Assembly: GCA_903926075.1 (NCBI GenBank)
Contig: CAIYHQ010000065.1
Span: forward strand, 1-34,010
Length of the DNA: 34,010 nt
Source: an uncultured Methanomicrobiales archaeon
Lineage (GTDB): Archaea; Halobacteriota; Methanomicrobia; Methanomicrobiales; Methanospirillaceae
Direction of reading: 5' to 3'
Notes under the pieces: generated by a model
What the model was told of the DNA's origin: nothing
Databases searched by the model: none
What the model saw: the letters and a program-made list of their open reading frames with translations, nothing else
Position numbers and translations under genes: made by a program
Part shown: positions 1 through 7,811 of the stretch, one piece after another
Layout of the letters: each line of letters begins with the position of its first letter
Numbering within the stretch: position 1 is the stretch's first letter

Positions 1-48
1 ACAATTCTGAAGCTGGAATGTGTTTTATAATCTCTATCTGTTCGACAT

Positions 49-1110
49 TTACCATATAGTAATATTAGACTTAATATTATAGAAAGTATTGCAATATACT
101 ATAATACATGAAGTCTGTGCTTGAATATCCGGATTCCATTTACATTTACTCCAGCATTGATCACACTTTTTTGGATCAGCAGGTTCACAATTTAACTTAA
201 TTGCACCACAATCTGTTATGCAGTTTAAATTCACATCAGGTAAGAAACCCTCACAATTTTTCAGACAGTACTGGCATGATTCATTATTTTTTGTTCGACA
301 ATTTTTAGTTGCTCCACAATTTTCTAAGCAATTCATCTGTTTATCTGCAACATTAAAGTCTTTGCAAAGTGACATACATTTATCGCAGTCCTGGCTGAGG
401 GGCTTACAATCAGAGAACATCGCTTCGCAATACTTATTCCATTTATTAACGAATGTAGTATTTTGATAAGCATATGGTTTTTCAAATTTACATTGAAAGC
501 ATGTCGAATGACCGCATAATGATTTTTCACATTTTTTAAGACAGTTTCCTGTATCTGAGCCGGCAGCACCAAGGAGCATCTCTGTTTTTACACATTGCAC
601 CATGCATGCAGTGCATTCTTTTGTGGGGTCATGGCAATTGACATCATAATCTTCACAAGTTTTGATACATCCTGGTTTCACATCTGGCCTAAGTCCTTCA
701 CAAAGTCCTTTACAATCATTACAGATATAATTCTGATAATCTTCGTTTTCAAGGGCACAATTCAATACACAATGGGTTTGTGCCGGAAAACTAGAATTAT
801 AATATGAATCTTGTTTACATTCCTTAAAACAACTATCCGTATTTTCCAGTTGTTTATTGATAGGTACTATTGGAACTTTTGGTACACTGGAACCGGGGAA
901 AATTGCAGGAGTATTCCTTATCAATCCAGGTTTAATTTCACCCATTGAAGAATCTAAAACACTTGTTGAGACAGTTGGGTTCAGGGTTGATTTTTCGTAT
1001 AGATTCAGATTCACTGATAATGGAACTGTTAAAACTGCAGCAATGCTACATGGAATTATCAGTATTGATATCAGAAGTGCCATTGCAAAAATCAGGTAGT
1101 ATAGTTTCAT
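49..1110 (-). CDS. secreted cysteine-repeat protein, 353 aa
   Basis: I do not recognise a named family. The protein starts with a hydrophobic signal segment (about residues 5-25), then a Pro/Ser/Thr-rich spacer to about residue 90. The rest holds about 37 cysteines arranged in roughly seven degenerate modules of 35-38 residues. The typical module reads C-x2-C-x3-C, about ten residues, C-x3-C, five or six residues, C. The best copies begin at CNDC, CTAC, CDKC, CQYC and CDQC. Even spacing and export suggest either a disulfide-rich extracellular protein or a metal-cluster scaffold; no CxxCH haem motif is visible, so it is not a multihaem cytochrome. The ATG at 1110 has no clear Shine-Dalgarno. 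An insertion sequence begins two bases upstream, so the native promoter has probably been displaced. Existence of the gene is well supported; its function is unknown. Confidence 0.72.
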   Translation of the reverse strand: MKLYYLIFAMALLISILIIPCSIAAVLTVPLSVNLNLYEKSTLNPTVSTSVLDSSMGEIKPGLIRNTPAIFPGSSVPKVPIVPINKQLENTDSCFKECKQDSYYNSSFPAQTHCVLNCALENEDYQNYICNDCKGLCEGLRPDVKPGCIKTCEDYDVNCHDPTKECTACMVQCVKTEMLLGAAGSDTGNCLKKCEKSLCGHSTCFQCKFEKPYAYQNTTFVNKWNKYCEAMFSDCKPLSQDCDKCMSLCKDFNVADKQMNCLENCGATKNCRTKNNESCQYCLKNCEGFLPDVNLNCITDCGAIKLNCEPADPKKCDQCWSKCKWNPDIQAQTSCIIVYCNTFYNIKSNITIW

Positions 1111-1112
1111 TT

Positions 1113-1135
1113 CTATGGCGTCAAAATCAGGTTAG
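1113..1135 (+). repeat. left terminal inverted repeat of the IS
   Basis: This 23-bp sequence starts CTATGGCGTC and matches the reverse complement of 3279-3301 at 20 of 23 positions. It marks the left boundary of the element, two bases from the start codon of the neighbouring minus-strand gene. Confidence 0.85.
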
Positions 1136-1548
1136 TTTTTAGGATACTAAAATTTCGCAACTGAACCCTGTTTTTCAGATTTATACCAAATATGAAATTT
1201 TTTTCGATGGATCCGTAGTGCTATATAGTAGTGGAACGTTACACTACGTTATGAGTTATATTCGAAAGAACATCCGTCACAACAAAAATGGCGAAATCAG
1301 AGTTTACTACAGCGAGGTGGAATCAATTCGAGTGGATGGGAAAGTAAAACAGCGGCATATCAGATCTTTAGGTAATGATCCGCTCGTCCCAACCAATTTT
1401 TCAATAAATGATGCACAATTCTCCTATTTAGCTGTTCGACTTATGCAGGGGAATTTATCTCCGACAGAGATTTTTGATATGCTAGAGGATATGGGACAAC
1501 CAGTTTTGCGGGATTCGCTGAAACGCATAGGCATCACCTACGATTTTG

Positions 1549-1557
1549 AAAAAAAAA
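1549..1557 (+). other. nine-A run, candidate -1 frameshift site
   Basis: Upstream of this run the transposase is encoded with codons at 1548, 1551 and 1554. Downstream, the homologous-looking sequence with the zinc motif uses codons at 1550, 1553 and 1556, a -1 change. A-runs of this type serve as programmed slippage sites in several IS families. A simple indel in a homopolymer would look the same. Confidence 0.5.
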
Positions 1558-3278
1558 CGTTCTTTATCTTCCTATTTTACCTGAAGAACTCGGAAAGGTC
1601 CAAGATGAATGCCCCATCTGCAAAAAAAAACTCCTCGTTAAACGAAACGACAAAAGAATAGTTAAAACATTGTCAGGAGAACTGAAATTAAATATACATT
1701 TTCGGCACTGTAAAGAACACGGTACATTTGATAAACCTTTGATTTCAGTCGTTAATCGGATATGTCCTACTGGTTGCAACTTTGACAGTAAAGTAATGAT
1801 TGCTATTGGCATTTTACGATGGTCTTTTGACTATCAACGAGAAGAGATTAAGAATATTCTATTTTCAAGAGGAATTTCAATTTCAACCGGTGAGATTTCT
1901 AATCTATCAGAAGAATTTCTTATAAGATTTTATGTTCTTCACAAAAAACATATCCCTCAAATGAAAGCCATTTTTGAAAAAAATGGGGGTGTACGGCTTC
2001 ATCTGGATGGAACAGGTGAGGCAGGTAACGAAATTGTGTTTATGGCAAAAGAAGGTGAGACAGGAATTACCTTGGATGCTCAGACCATCATCACAGAAAA
2101 CAAAAAATATGTAAAGACGTTCCTCGAAGGGTTGAATTTGTTATATGGAACTCCAATAGTTATTGTCAGGGATATGAGCAAACAGATAAGTGATGCTGCA
2201 ACAGACGTCTTTCCAGGGGTGCAGCAACAAATATGTCACTACCATTTCGTTAAAAATCTTGGGAAACTTCTTTTTAAAGAGAGATACGCCGCATTCAGAA
2301 AAAACATTGTAAATATGCGAATTTTGAGTCAACTCAAAAAAATGAAAGTTGATATTAGCACGAGATGAGGTAAAGATTCTGAAAACATTTTGGTCTTATC
2401 CGAGCGTAAATGGGTCATTCTTGCTATAGAACATCTCCTCATTTGCCGTGAACGGAGCTCGAATTACCCATTTATTCTTCCATACCTCGAAATCATGAAC
2501 AGGATTTTAGAACTAAAACGTTTGAATCGCCGAATCTTTGAGTGGAATTTATCCAATAACCTGGATTGTCAGGAAATAATTGAATTTACTGATAAATTAG
2601 AATCTATTATCGGTAATGCAGATGTAAACGCCCAATATGATAACACCAAACAAATATGGATTTGGTTTGAAAAAGTAAGGACAATTCTGCAGATTGGCAG
2701 GCACATGAGTCAGAATGGATGTGAGAAGGCGAAACCTGACAATTCCCAGAAAATGAAAAGTGATTTCATGATTGCCCTTTCCGATATTGATAACGAAAGT
2801 GTTGCGAGTGGAGAAAAACTCCTCCGGACGGCAAGTCAGATGACGAACAATTGCAGACAACATGTCGATGAGCTTTTTGTGGACGTGAGAGATCATTCGG
2901 GAAATGTAGTGGAAATTGTGCGGGACAATAACCTCGAAGAAAGAGGTCACAGATGGAGCAGAATGCATATAAGAAGACGGACTGGAAGAACACGAACAAC
3001 AAACGAAATGGCTCATTACGGCGCACTAACTGCTGTTTTTTCAAACATGGAAAATGAGACATACATTAGAGACGTTTTTTCTGAAGTTAAAGACTTTATT
3101 CGCGAGATGCAGGATATTAAGCGAGAAGAAATTTGTAAAACCTGGACCTTGATAAAACCTTATGCTAGCAAAGAAATAGTACGCTCTGACGTTAAAAGAT
3201 CAGAATTTTTAGAGAGATTTGTAACCTTACTCGAAGACGGTTGTTCAGTTGAAGATTCGTTTTTCAAACTTGAATTTT

Positions 3279-3301
3279 CTAACCCGATAATGACGCCATA
3301 G
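3279..3301 (-). repeat. right terminal inverted repeat of the IS
   Basis: This is the inverted partner of 1113-1135 with three mismatches, and it ends GACGCCATAG. The transposase stop codon TAG is formed by its last three bases. Confidence 0.85.
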
Positions 3302-3411
3302 GATTAAATTGTGTTTGTAACATTCGAAGAGTCATAATAATATAATCAGAAGACTTCATTAGGTTCCAGGACACACAAACAACTATCAAAATTTGAATGG
3401 ATTGAGAAATT

Positions 3412-3885
3412 ATGAAAAACATATGGATTCCCGGACTTCTTGCAATGTTAATAACAGGATTTTTACTTATGAGTGGATGTACAACAAATGCCCCTTCCAC
3501 GCAACCAGTAGAAACAGCAAATCAATTAAAAATTCCAAATCTGACCGGGACATGGAATGTAGAATCTCAAAGTGGTGTTATCCAGAAATCAGCAGTACCA
3601 GGACAATGGACTCATCAAAAGAGTCTGTATGATTCGCTTAGCGCCCAGGCTGTGATAACCGATCAAAAAGACAGAGTTATGCACGGAAAATTAAATGCAT
3701 CTTCAGGTGCTGATGAGAGTTTTGTTGCAGTAATTGGAATGGACAATAAAACGTTCTACTATGCCGATTATGATGGTATACTTGACGGACAAATTGTCAA
3801 TGATAATCTGATAAATGTAGTATACCGTCAGGTTACAGCAAATGATACTGTAATAGGCGTAGGAACCTGGACACGGGTAAAATAA
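3412..3885 (+). CDS. lipoprotein, small beta-rich domain (copy 1), 157 aa
   Basis: The N-terminus is a lipoprotein signal: a short charged start, a hydrophobic stretch and the lipobox LMSGC with the lipidated Cys at residue 23. A short TTNAPSTQP linker follows. The mature domain begins LTGTWNVES, contains FYYADYDG and GQIVNDNLI, and ends GTWTRVK. Alternating hydrophobic residues and conserved Gly-Thr-Trp at both ends suggest a small lipocalin- or avidin-like beta barrel; this is inference, not a family match. The protein would sit on the outside of the cell membrane. Its upstream region is cut by the right end of the IS about 110 bp before the start. It is nearly identical in plan to the next gene, its tandem paralogue. 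Ligand and role are unknown. Confidence 0.8.
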   Translation: MKNIWIPGLLAMLITGFLLMSGCTTNAPSTQPVETANQLKIPNLTGTWNVESQSGVIQKSAVPGQWTHQKSLYDSLSAQAVITDQKDRVMHGKLNASSGADESFVAVIGMDNKTFYYADYDGILDGQIVNDNLINVVYRQVTANDTVIGVGTWTRVK

Positions 3886-4167
3886 CCTTTTTTATTCTAA
3901 TTTTCCCAGTCTCGCGACTTAACTGTTCGAATGAGGGTCCCTGAGCGAAAAGGCCAGCTATCACAATTCGGAAATAAAAATCATACAGTTTTTACCGACT
4001 TCCAGGTCTCACTCAACCATAATCGGATAGAGACAGATATTCACTATTAAGAAAGCCAGGTTAATTTTTTTGAATAACAAAAGAAGAGTCATAAAAGTTA
4101 ATTCGAAGACTTCATTATGTCTTAAAACATACAAACAATTATTAAAAGCTGAATGGAATGTGAAATT

Positions 4168-4641
4168 ATGAAAAATTTATTGATTCACGGACTTCTTGCA
4201 TTGTTAATTACCGGATTTTTAATTATGAGCGGATGTACAACAAATGCACCTTCCACGCAACCAGTAGGAACAGCAAATCAATTAAAAATTCCAAACCTAA
4301 CCGGGACATGGGATGTAGAAACCCATGGTGGTGTTATCCAAAAGTCAGCAGTTCCCGGGCAATATACTCATCACAAGGGCAGGTATGATACACTTAGCGC
4401 CCAGGCAGTGATAACCGATCAAAATGGCAGAGTTATGCACGGAACATTAAATGCATCACTTGGTGCCGAGGAAAGTTTTGTAGGAGTAATTGGAATGGAC
4501 AACAAAACGTTCTACTATGCCGATAATGACGGTATAATCGAAGGACAAATTGTCAATGATGATCTCATAAATATGGTATACCGTCATGTTACCGCAAATG
4601 ATACTGTAATAGCTGTAGGGACCTGGTCAAGGGTAAAATAG
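4168..4641 (+). CDS. lipoprotein, small beta-rich domain (copy 2), 157 aa
   Basis: This is the tandem paralogue of the gene at 3412, with the same length, the same lipobox (IMSGC, Cys at residue 23) and the same mature domain ending in GTWSRVK. An in-frame ATG lies five codons upstream at 4153, but 4168 gives the start shared with copy 1. Differences between copies are scattered and mostly conservative (for example YFYADYDG-type versus YYADNDG), with no frame damage, so both genes look maintained. The intergenic 3886-4152 contains a T-rich stretch just after copy 1 and the duplicated upstream region, and I see no other gene in it. Confidence 0.8.
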   Translation: MKNLLIHGLLALLITGFLIMSGCTTNAPSTQPVGTANQLKIPNLTGTWDVETHGGVIQKSAVPGQYTHHKGRYDTLSAQAVITDQNGRVMHGTLNASLGAEESFVGVIGMDNKTFYYADNDGIIEGQIVNDDLINMVYRHVTANDTVIAVGTWSRVK

Positions 4642-5009
4642 CCTTTTTGATTTCAGGTTTGCTAGTATGGTCACTTAACTTCCAGAAAATGTAAACTATC
4701 CCAATTTGTTTTTTTCCTGAGGAAAAATGTGACAATCAACTAATTCTTTGTAAATTTTTCAGGGGAAAAAACTTTTTCCCAGAGAAATAGTTCTATTTCA
4801 ATTCTCACAAAATCGACCCTCCAAAATATCGCACCCGAAAACAATTTGATGACAATCAGTCATTTTCTTTCCATCAAAATATTATTCAGGATGGGATTCG
4901 GGTTGCCTGATTATGTGTCTGAAAAAAATATTAATAAAAGTGAAGCAGAAGCCACAGACTGAATAGTAACAAATCATTTAACCTCCGTTTATCCCCTTAT
5001 CAATCGCCC
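4642..5009. other. non-coding region with two near-identical palindromes
   Basis: I see no convincing gene here. There are two perfect 8-bp-arm palindromes about 50 bp apart: TTTTTCCT-G-AGGAAAAA at 4711-4727 and GGGAAAAA-AC-TTTTTCCC at 4763-4780. They share an A-run/T-run and C/G design and could act as terminators or be ends of a small decayed element. A 23-codon ORF at 4891-4962 is too short to support. Confidence 0.5.
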
Positions 5010-5152
5010 GTAAAAACAGATTTTGCGTTCAAAAAGGTCTTTGAAGGAGAAAGCTCGAAAGATATCCTGCTTTCGTTCATCAATGCAGTCATAGACTTTG
5101 AAGGGCATCGTGTCGGGAGTCTTTAAGATCCTTCCCCAGTACCAGATTCCTC
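5010..5152 (+). pseudogene. relic 5' fragment of a Rpn-type nuclease gene
   Basis: These 143 bp match 5709-5850, the start of the intact nuclease gene downstream, at roughly 85-90 percent by eye with one single-base indel. The translated relic reads VKTDFAFKKVF and ILLSFINAVIDFEG, and then hits a TAA where the indel shifts the frame. There is no start codon and nothing of the remaining 230 residues. It is a dead, partial duplicate, and the direct repeat suggests local duplication followed by deletion. Confidence 0.85.
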
Positions 5153-5394
5153 GCATCATTCTCTTCTTCATATTGGTCTTTAAAATTTATCTCTTCTTTG
5201 AGTTTTATCTTGACTATGCTAAAGAATTCAGTGGCAAAATCCTTACCTCGTTCAGATATAAGTATAATGTGGTCTGATTCTAACTCAAAGAAGAGTTGTT
5301 TCCCTACCTTGAGCCCTAAACGATCCCTGATCTCTTTTGGGATAACTATCTGCCCCTCTTCACCGATTAAAGATCCACATGTTAATTCACTCAT
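5089..5394 (-). CDS. AbrB/SpoVT-type DNA-binding protein with an antisense-derived tail, 101 aa
   Basis: Residues 7-45 are a swapped-hairpin AbrB domain: GEEGQIVIPKEIRDRLGL, then KVGKQLFFELESDHIILI. Such domains bind DNA as dimers and act as transition-state regulators or as antitoxins. No toxin gene is adjacent. Residues after about 50 form a charged, probably helical region (IVKIKLKEEINF). The last 20 codons (5092-5151) are read exactly antisense to the nuclease relic at 5010-5152, so this C-terminus was probably acquired after that fragment arrived. The start at 5394 is the only ATG ahead of the AbrB domain. Whether it still regulates anything nearby is unknown. Confidence 0.75.
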   Translation of the reverse strand: MSELTCGSLIGEEGQIVIPKEIRDRLGLKVGKQLFFELESDHIILISERGKDFATEFFSIVKIKLKEEINFKDQYEEENDARNLVLGKDLKDSRHDALQSL

Positions 5395-5693
5395 GATTTA
5401 AAGTCGGTGTAAGATAAGAAGAAAATGGTTGCATCTCCTGAAAATAAATGCATAATTATCCCTTATACTCATTCTCCAATCCATACGCAGGTATTAAACT
5501 TACATTTGATAGAGCTTTCCGGTACTGGATCTGCAGTTCCACCCACTCCGTTATGGGCAGGGTTTATCATTTGTCATTTTTTTATTTGGTATTATTACAA
5601 TCACGGTATATAAAGCCATTACCAGCCACTCTCCTTTCCTCCGATAGTTAGAAGGATAATGAAATCTATTAATTATACCAAATCTGGATCACT
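5395..5693. other. intergenic region without a supported gene
   Basis: Two overlapping short plus-strand frames (5425-5651) can be read here, but neither has a ribosome binding site or a recognisable domain, and both are interrupted soon. The region lies between the divergent AbrB and nuclease genes, so it should hold their promoters. Confidence 0.5.
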
Positions 5694-6533
5694 ATGCGGT
5701 TCTTAGATGTAAAAACAGATTTTGCGTTTAAAAAGGTCTTTGGGTCAGAAGGTTCGAAGGATATTCTGCTTTCGTTCATCAATGCAATCATAGACTTTGA
5801 AGGGCATAGTGTCGAGAGTCTTGAGATCCTTTCTCCGTACCAGATTCCTCTCCTCGCCGGGATGAAAGATTCCTATGTTGATGTAAAGGCCAGACTTGAA
5901 AGTGGTACTTTCGTGATAATCGAAATGCAGGTGCTCAATGTTGAAGGATTTGAGCAGCGAATCCTTTATAATGCAGCAAAATCTTATTCGACCCAGATAG
6001 TAAGGGGAGAAGAATATGCTGACCTCATGCCAGTGGTTGCATTGACCATAACTGACTTTATCATGTTCCCTGATCTTTCAGATGTGCGTTCGGAGTACCG
6101 GATGAAGGAAGTGAAGCATATGAGAGAATATAACGGAGATATCCGGCTCATCTTCTATGAACTCCCTAAATTCACAAAAACCATCAAAGAACTTGAAACA
6201 CTTCAGGACAAATGGCTCTTTTTTGTCCAGAGGGCAGGTAGCCTTGAAGTGAAACCAGTCACACTCTCATCTGTGCCTGAGATCGATCATGCACTCGAAA
6301 TAGCAAACGAAGCAGGACTTACCTGTACCGAACTTGAGGCTCAACATAAACGACGGGATTTTATTATGCTGCAACGAGGCTCTGTAAAAAAGGCATTAAA
6401 AGACGGGTATGAGAAAGGACGCGAGGAGGAACGGATGCTGATAGCGAAACGGTTGAAAGCATCAGGTTTGTCACCCATTGAGATCATGAAGGCAACCGGG
6501 TTGTCAGAGGATGAGTTACTTCAGATTGATTGA
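5694..6533 (+). CDS. Rpn-type PD-(D/E)XK nuclease / putative transposase, 279 aa
   Basis: The N-terminus DVKTDFAFKKVFG and the core YVDVKARLESGTFVIIEMQV are typical of the Rpn/PDDEXK_2 family (recombination-promoting nuclease, long annotated as transposase). The metal-binding residues would be Asp63, Glu77 and Gln79 (the ExQ variant of ExK). The family nicks or cleaves DNA and can promote RecA-independent recombination. The C-terminal third has a helical charged segment (GYEKGREEERMLIAKRLKASG) and a helix-turn-helix-like ending (SPIEIMKATGLSEDELLQI), both common in this family. Length is normal and the frame is intact. A partial relic of a sister copy lies 700 bp upstream. It ends 10 bp from the convergent permease gene. 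Confidence 0.88.
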   Translation: MRFLDVKTDFAFKKVFGSEGSKDILLSFINAIIDFEGHSVESLEILSPYQIPLLAGMKDSYVDVKARLESGTFVIIEMQVLNVEGFEQRILYNAAKSYSTQIVRGEEYADLMPVVALTITDFIMFPDLSDVRSEYRMKEVKHMREYNGDIRLIFYELPKFTKTIKELETLQDKWLFFVQRAGSLEVKPVTLSSVPEIDHALEIANEAGLTCTELEAQHKRRDFIMLQRGSVKKALKDGYEKGREEERMLIAKRLKASGLSPIEIMKATGLSEDELLQID

Positions 6534-6543
6534 TTTTATTACC

Positions 6544-7311
6544 TTAAGCCCGAATAAAATATGCAATCGAAATTGTCACCCCGATAATTACAACAAACCA
6601 GCGAAGAATGTTCGAATCGATCTTTCCTGTTAACTTACCTCCGGCCAGACCACCAGCTACCGAACCAAAGCTCATAACAAGCACAATCAACCACTCAACT
6701 CTCCCAAATAATATGAAATAAATTGCTGCTGTAATATTGATACTGAATGATATTGCTTGTTTTAAAACATTGAGACTTGTAAGTGAATCATCATATAAAA
6801 GTCCAAGCAGGGCTATCACCATCACACTCACTCCAGCCCCAAAATATCCACCGTATACCGATGCGAGGAAAAGAAGGATAAAACCACCGATAGTTACAAG
6901 TTTAGTTGAATCTGTTTTGTTTTCCCTTGACTTCAACCACTTTTTCAATGGAACTTGTACAGCGAGGAGGATAGACGCCATCAGGATAAGATATGGAACT
7001 AATATCTGAAATGAACTTTCCTTTGAATTAATTAATATCAGGCTACCGATTATACCACCAAGTATACTAATAGGTAAAATCCTGTAAAGGCGTTTTCTTT
7101 GGCTGGGGAAGTCCTTTCTCTGGGCAAAAATTCCTCCAAAATAACCTGGACATAGCGCTATTGTATTTGTCATATTCGCGATAACCGGGGGAATTCCCAT
7201 TGCAACAAGTGCGGGAAAACTTACAAGAGTACCTCCACCCGCGAGGGTATTAATAAATCCGGCAGCTAAAGCGGCTAAAAATGCAAGTATTAATTGTGTT
7301 TGATCAAGCAT
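6544..7311 (-). CDS. TSUP-family permease (TauE/SafE type), about 255 aa
   Basis: The sequence is a compact membrane protein with about eight hydrophobic segments in two related halves. The first half carries GFINTLAGGGTLVSFPAL and the second YGGYFGAGVSVMVIALLG, the paired glycine-rich signatures of the 4-toluene sulfonate uptake/TauE-SafE family. Members move sulfite, sulfonates, sulfoacetate or other small organic anions; the substrate cannot be told from sequence. I prefer the ATG at 7311. A TTG at 7332 would add seven residues, and neither has a strong ribosome binding site. The gene follows the isocitrate lyase-like remnant on the same strand by 25 bp, but a shared function is not evident. 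Confidence 0.85.
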   Translation of the reverse strand: MLDQTQLILAFLAALAAGFINTLAGGGTLVSFPALVAMGIPPVIANMTNTIALCPGYFGGIFAQRKDFPSQRKRLYRILPISILGGIIGSLILINSKESSFQILVPYLILMASILLAVQVPLKKWLKSRENKTDSTKLVTIGGFILLFLASVYGGYFGAGVSVMVIALLGLLYDDSLTSLNVLKQAISFSINITAAIYFILFGRVEWLIVLVMSFGSVAGGLAGGKLTGKIDSNILRWFVVIIGVTISIAYFIRA

Positions 7312-7356
7312 TGTTTCAACACTGATTATCAAAAAGTAAATCCGGTCATTAGCACA

Positions 7357-7779
7357 TTATTTATTTTTATGTTTATTATTTTCCTGTAAATTGACTGACC
7401 TTAAATTAGCATGATAATTCGGAGGCGAATAAAGAAGATTGACACAATCATGCATTTCACTCGTGTTTTCATCAGGTAGAACACCAGTTTCCATCATCTG
7501 ATCAAGGTATTTTTCCATCCCATATTGAGCTGCAAACAGGCAGGGTGTGCTGTATATAACTATAGATACCCCTACATCCTGCATTTCCTGGAGTGTCCAG
7601 TTGGGTGATTTGCCGCCGTGCAACTGGTTCACCATAACAGGAACAGAGGTCTTATCTACAACTTCAGAAACGAAATCCAGATCATTAACTGCTTCGACCA
7701 TAACGCCGTCGGCCCCGTCTTCTGCATAACCAAACAAAGGCGATGAAGATACATTCTTGAGTTTGAAACGTGGGTCCAC
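7357..7779 (-). pseudogene. isocitrate lyase/PEP mutase-family gene with an internal deletion, 140 aa
   Basis: Residues 18-100 match the C-terminal half of ICL/PEP-mutase superfamily enzymes: YAEDGADGVMVEAVNDLDFV, VPVMVNQLHGGKSP, and a helix YSTPCLFAAQYGMEKYL. Full-length members have about 280 residues, and the first barrel strands with the substrate- and Mg-binding motifs (KxCG or its equivalents) are absent. Yet a good ribosome binding site AGGAG sits 8 bases before the GTG at 7779. The first residues RFKLKNVSSSP resemble a normal N-terminus of this family. The simplest reading is an in-frame deletion of about 150 codons between residues 14 and 18. Catalysis is very unlikely. The frame is otherwise intact, so a short protein may still be made. 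Confidence 0.7.
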
Positions 7780-7811
7780 CGCAGATACTCCTAAAAATTA
7801 TTGATTATATC

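Larger units (their letters stand above)
1113..3301 (+). mobile_element. insertion sequence, 2,189 bp, with 23-bp terminal inverted repeats
   Basis: The two ends are inverted repeats starting CTATGGCGTC, with three mismatches over 23 bp (1113-1135 and 3279-3301). The whole interior is occupied by one DDE-type transposase gene whose stop codon lies inside the right repeat. I found no convincing target-site duplication: the left flank ends CATTT and the right flank begins GATTA. The element separates two genes transcribed outward, the cysteine-repeat protein on the left and the first lipoprotein on the right. It therefore landed in, or replaced, their shared promoter region. I cannot assign an IS family from sequence alone. 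The transposase is disrupted, so this copy is probably not self-mobile. Confidence 0.85.
1251..3301 (+). pseudogene. DDE transposase, disrupted by a frame change and a nonsense codon
   Basis: The coding sequence lies in three pieces. Translation most plausibly starts at the ATG at 1251 (residues MSYIRKNIRH); an in-frame GTG at 1218 also exists. The first frame must move to the -1 frame near the nine-A run at 1549-1557. In the new frame it reads through a CPIC...HCKEH zinc-binding-like motif. A TGA at 2366-2368 then interrupts the frame, and the same frame continues to the TAG at 3299-3301. Joined, it would be about 680 residues. Candidate catalytic acids are the Asp in LHLDGTGEAG and the Asp in VIVRDMSKQ. 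CHYHFVKNLG follows, as in MULE/IS256-like cores, and an Asn/Glu-rich segment near DNNLEERGH may supply the third acid. The A-run could be a programmed -1 site, but the TGA argues for inactivation. An inverted repeat CGTAGTG/CACTACG (1214-1248) precedes the start. Confidence 0.8.
3320..4690 (+). repeat. tandem gene duplication, offset 756 bp
   Basis: Two copies of a segment containing a lipoprotein gene, about 90 bp of its upstream region and a few dozen bases after its stop lie 756 bp apart (start codons at 3412 and 4168). Shared upstream words are AAGAGTCATAA, GAAGACTTCATTA, ACAAACAA and GAAATTATGAAAAA. The copies have diverged in both coding and flanking parts, so the duplication is not recent. 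Confidence 0.85.

Noticed and set aside
49-1110. Multihaem cytochrome or polyferredoxin
   Set aside because: There is no CxxCH, and the spacing does not fit the CxxCxxCxxxCP pattern of 4Fe-4S ferredoxins.
2366-2368. In-frame TGA as selenocysteine codon in the transposase
   Set aside because: Transposases are not selenoproteins and no SECIS-like structure was evident. A TGG to TGA mutation is simpler.
1108-3306. Target-site duplication flanking the IS
   Set aside because: The bases next to the inverted repeats (CATTT and GATTA) do not match, so no duplication can be claimed.
4891-4962. 23-codon ORF in the empty region
   Set aside because: Too short, with no spaced ribosome binding site and no recognisable domain. 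It is expected by chance.
5425-5651. Two overlapping short plus-strand ORFs before the nuclease gene
   Set aside because: No start signal and no domain. One reading has a hydrophobic end that briefly resembles a membrane anchor, but nothing supports a gene.
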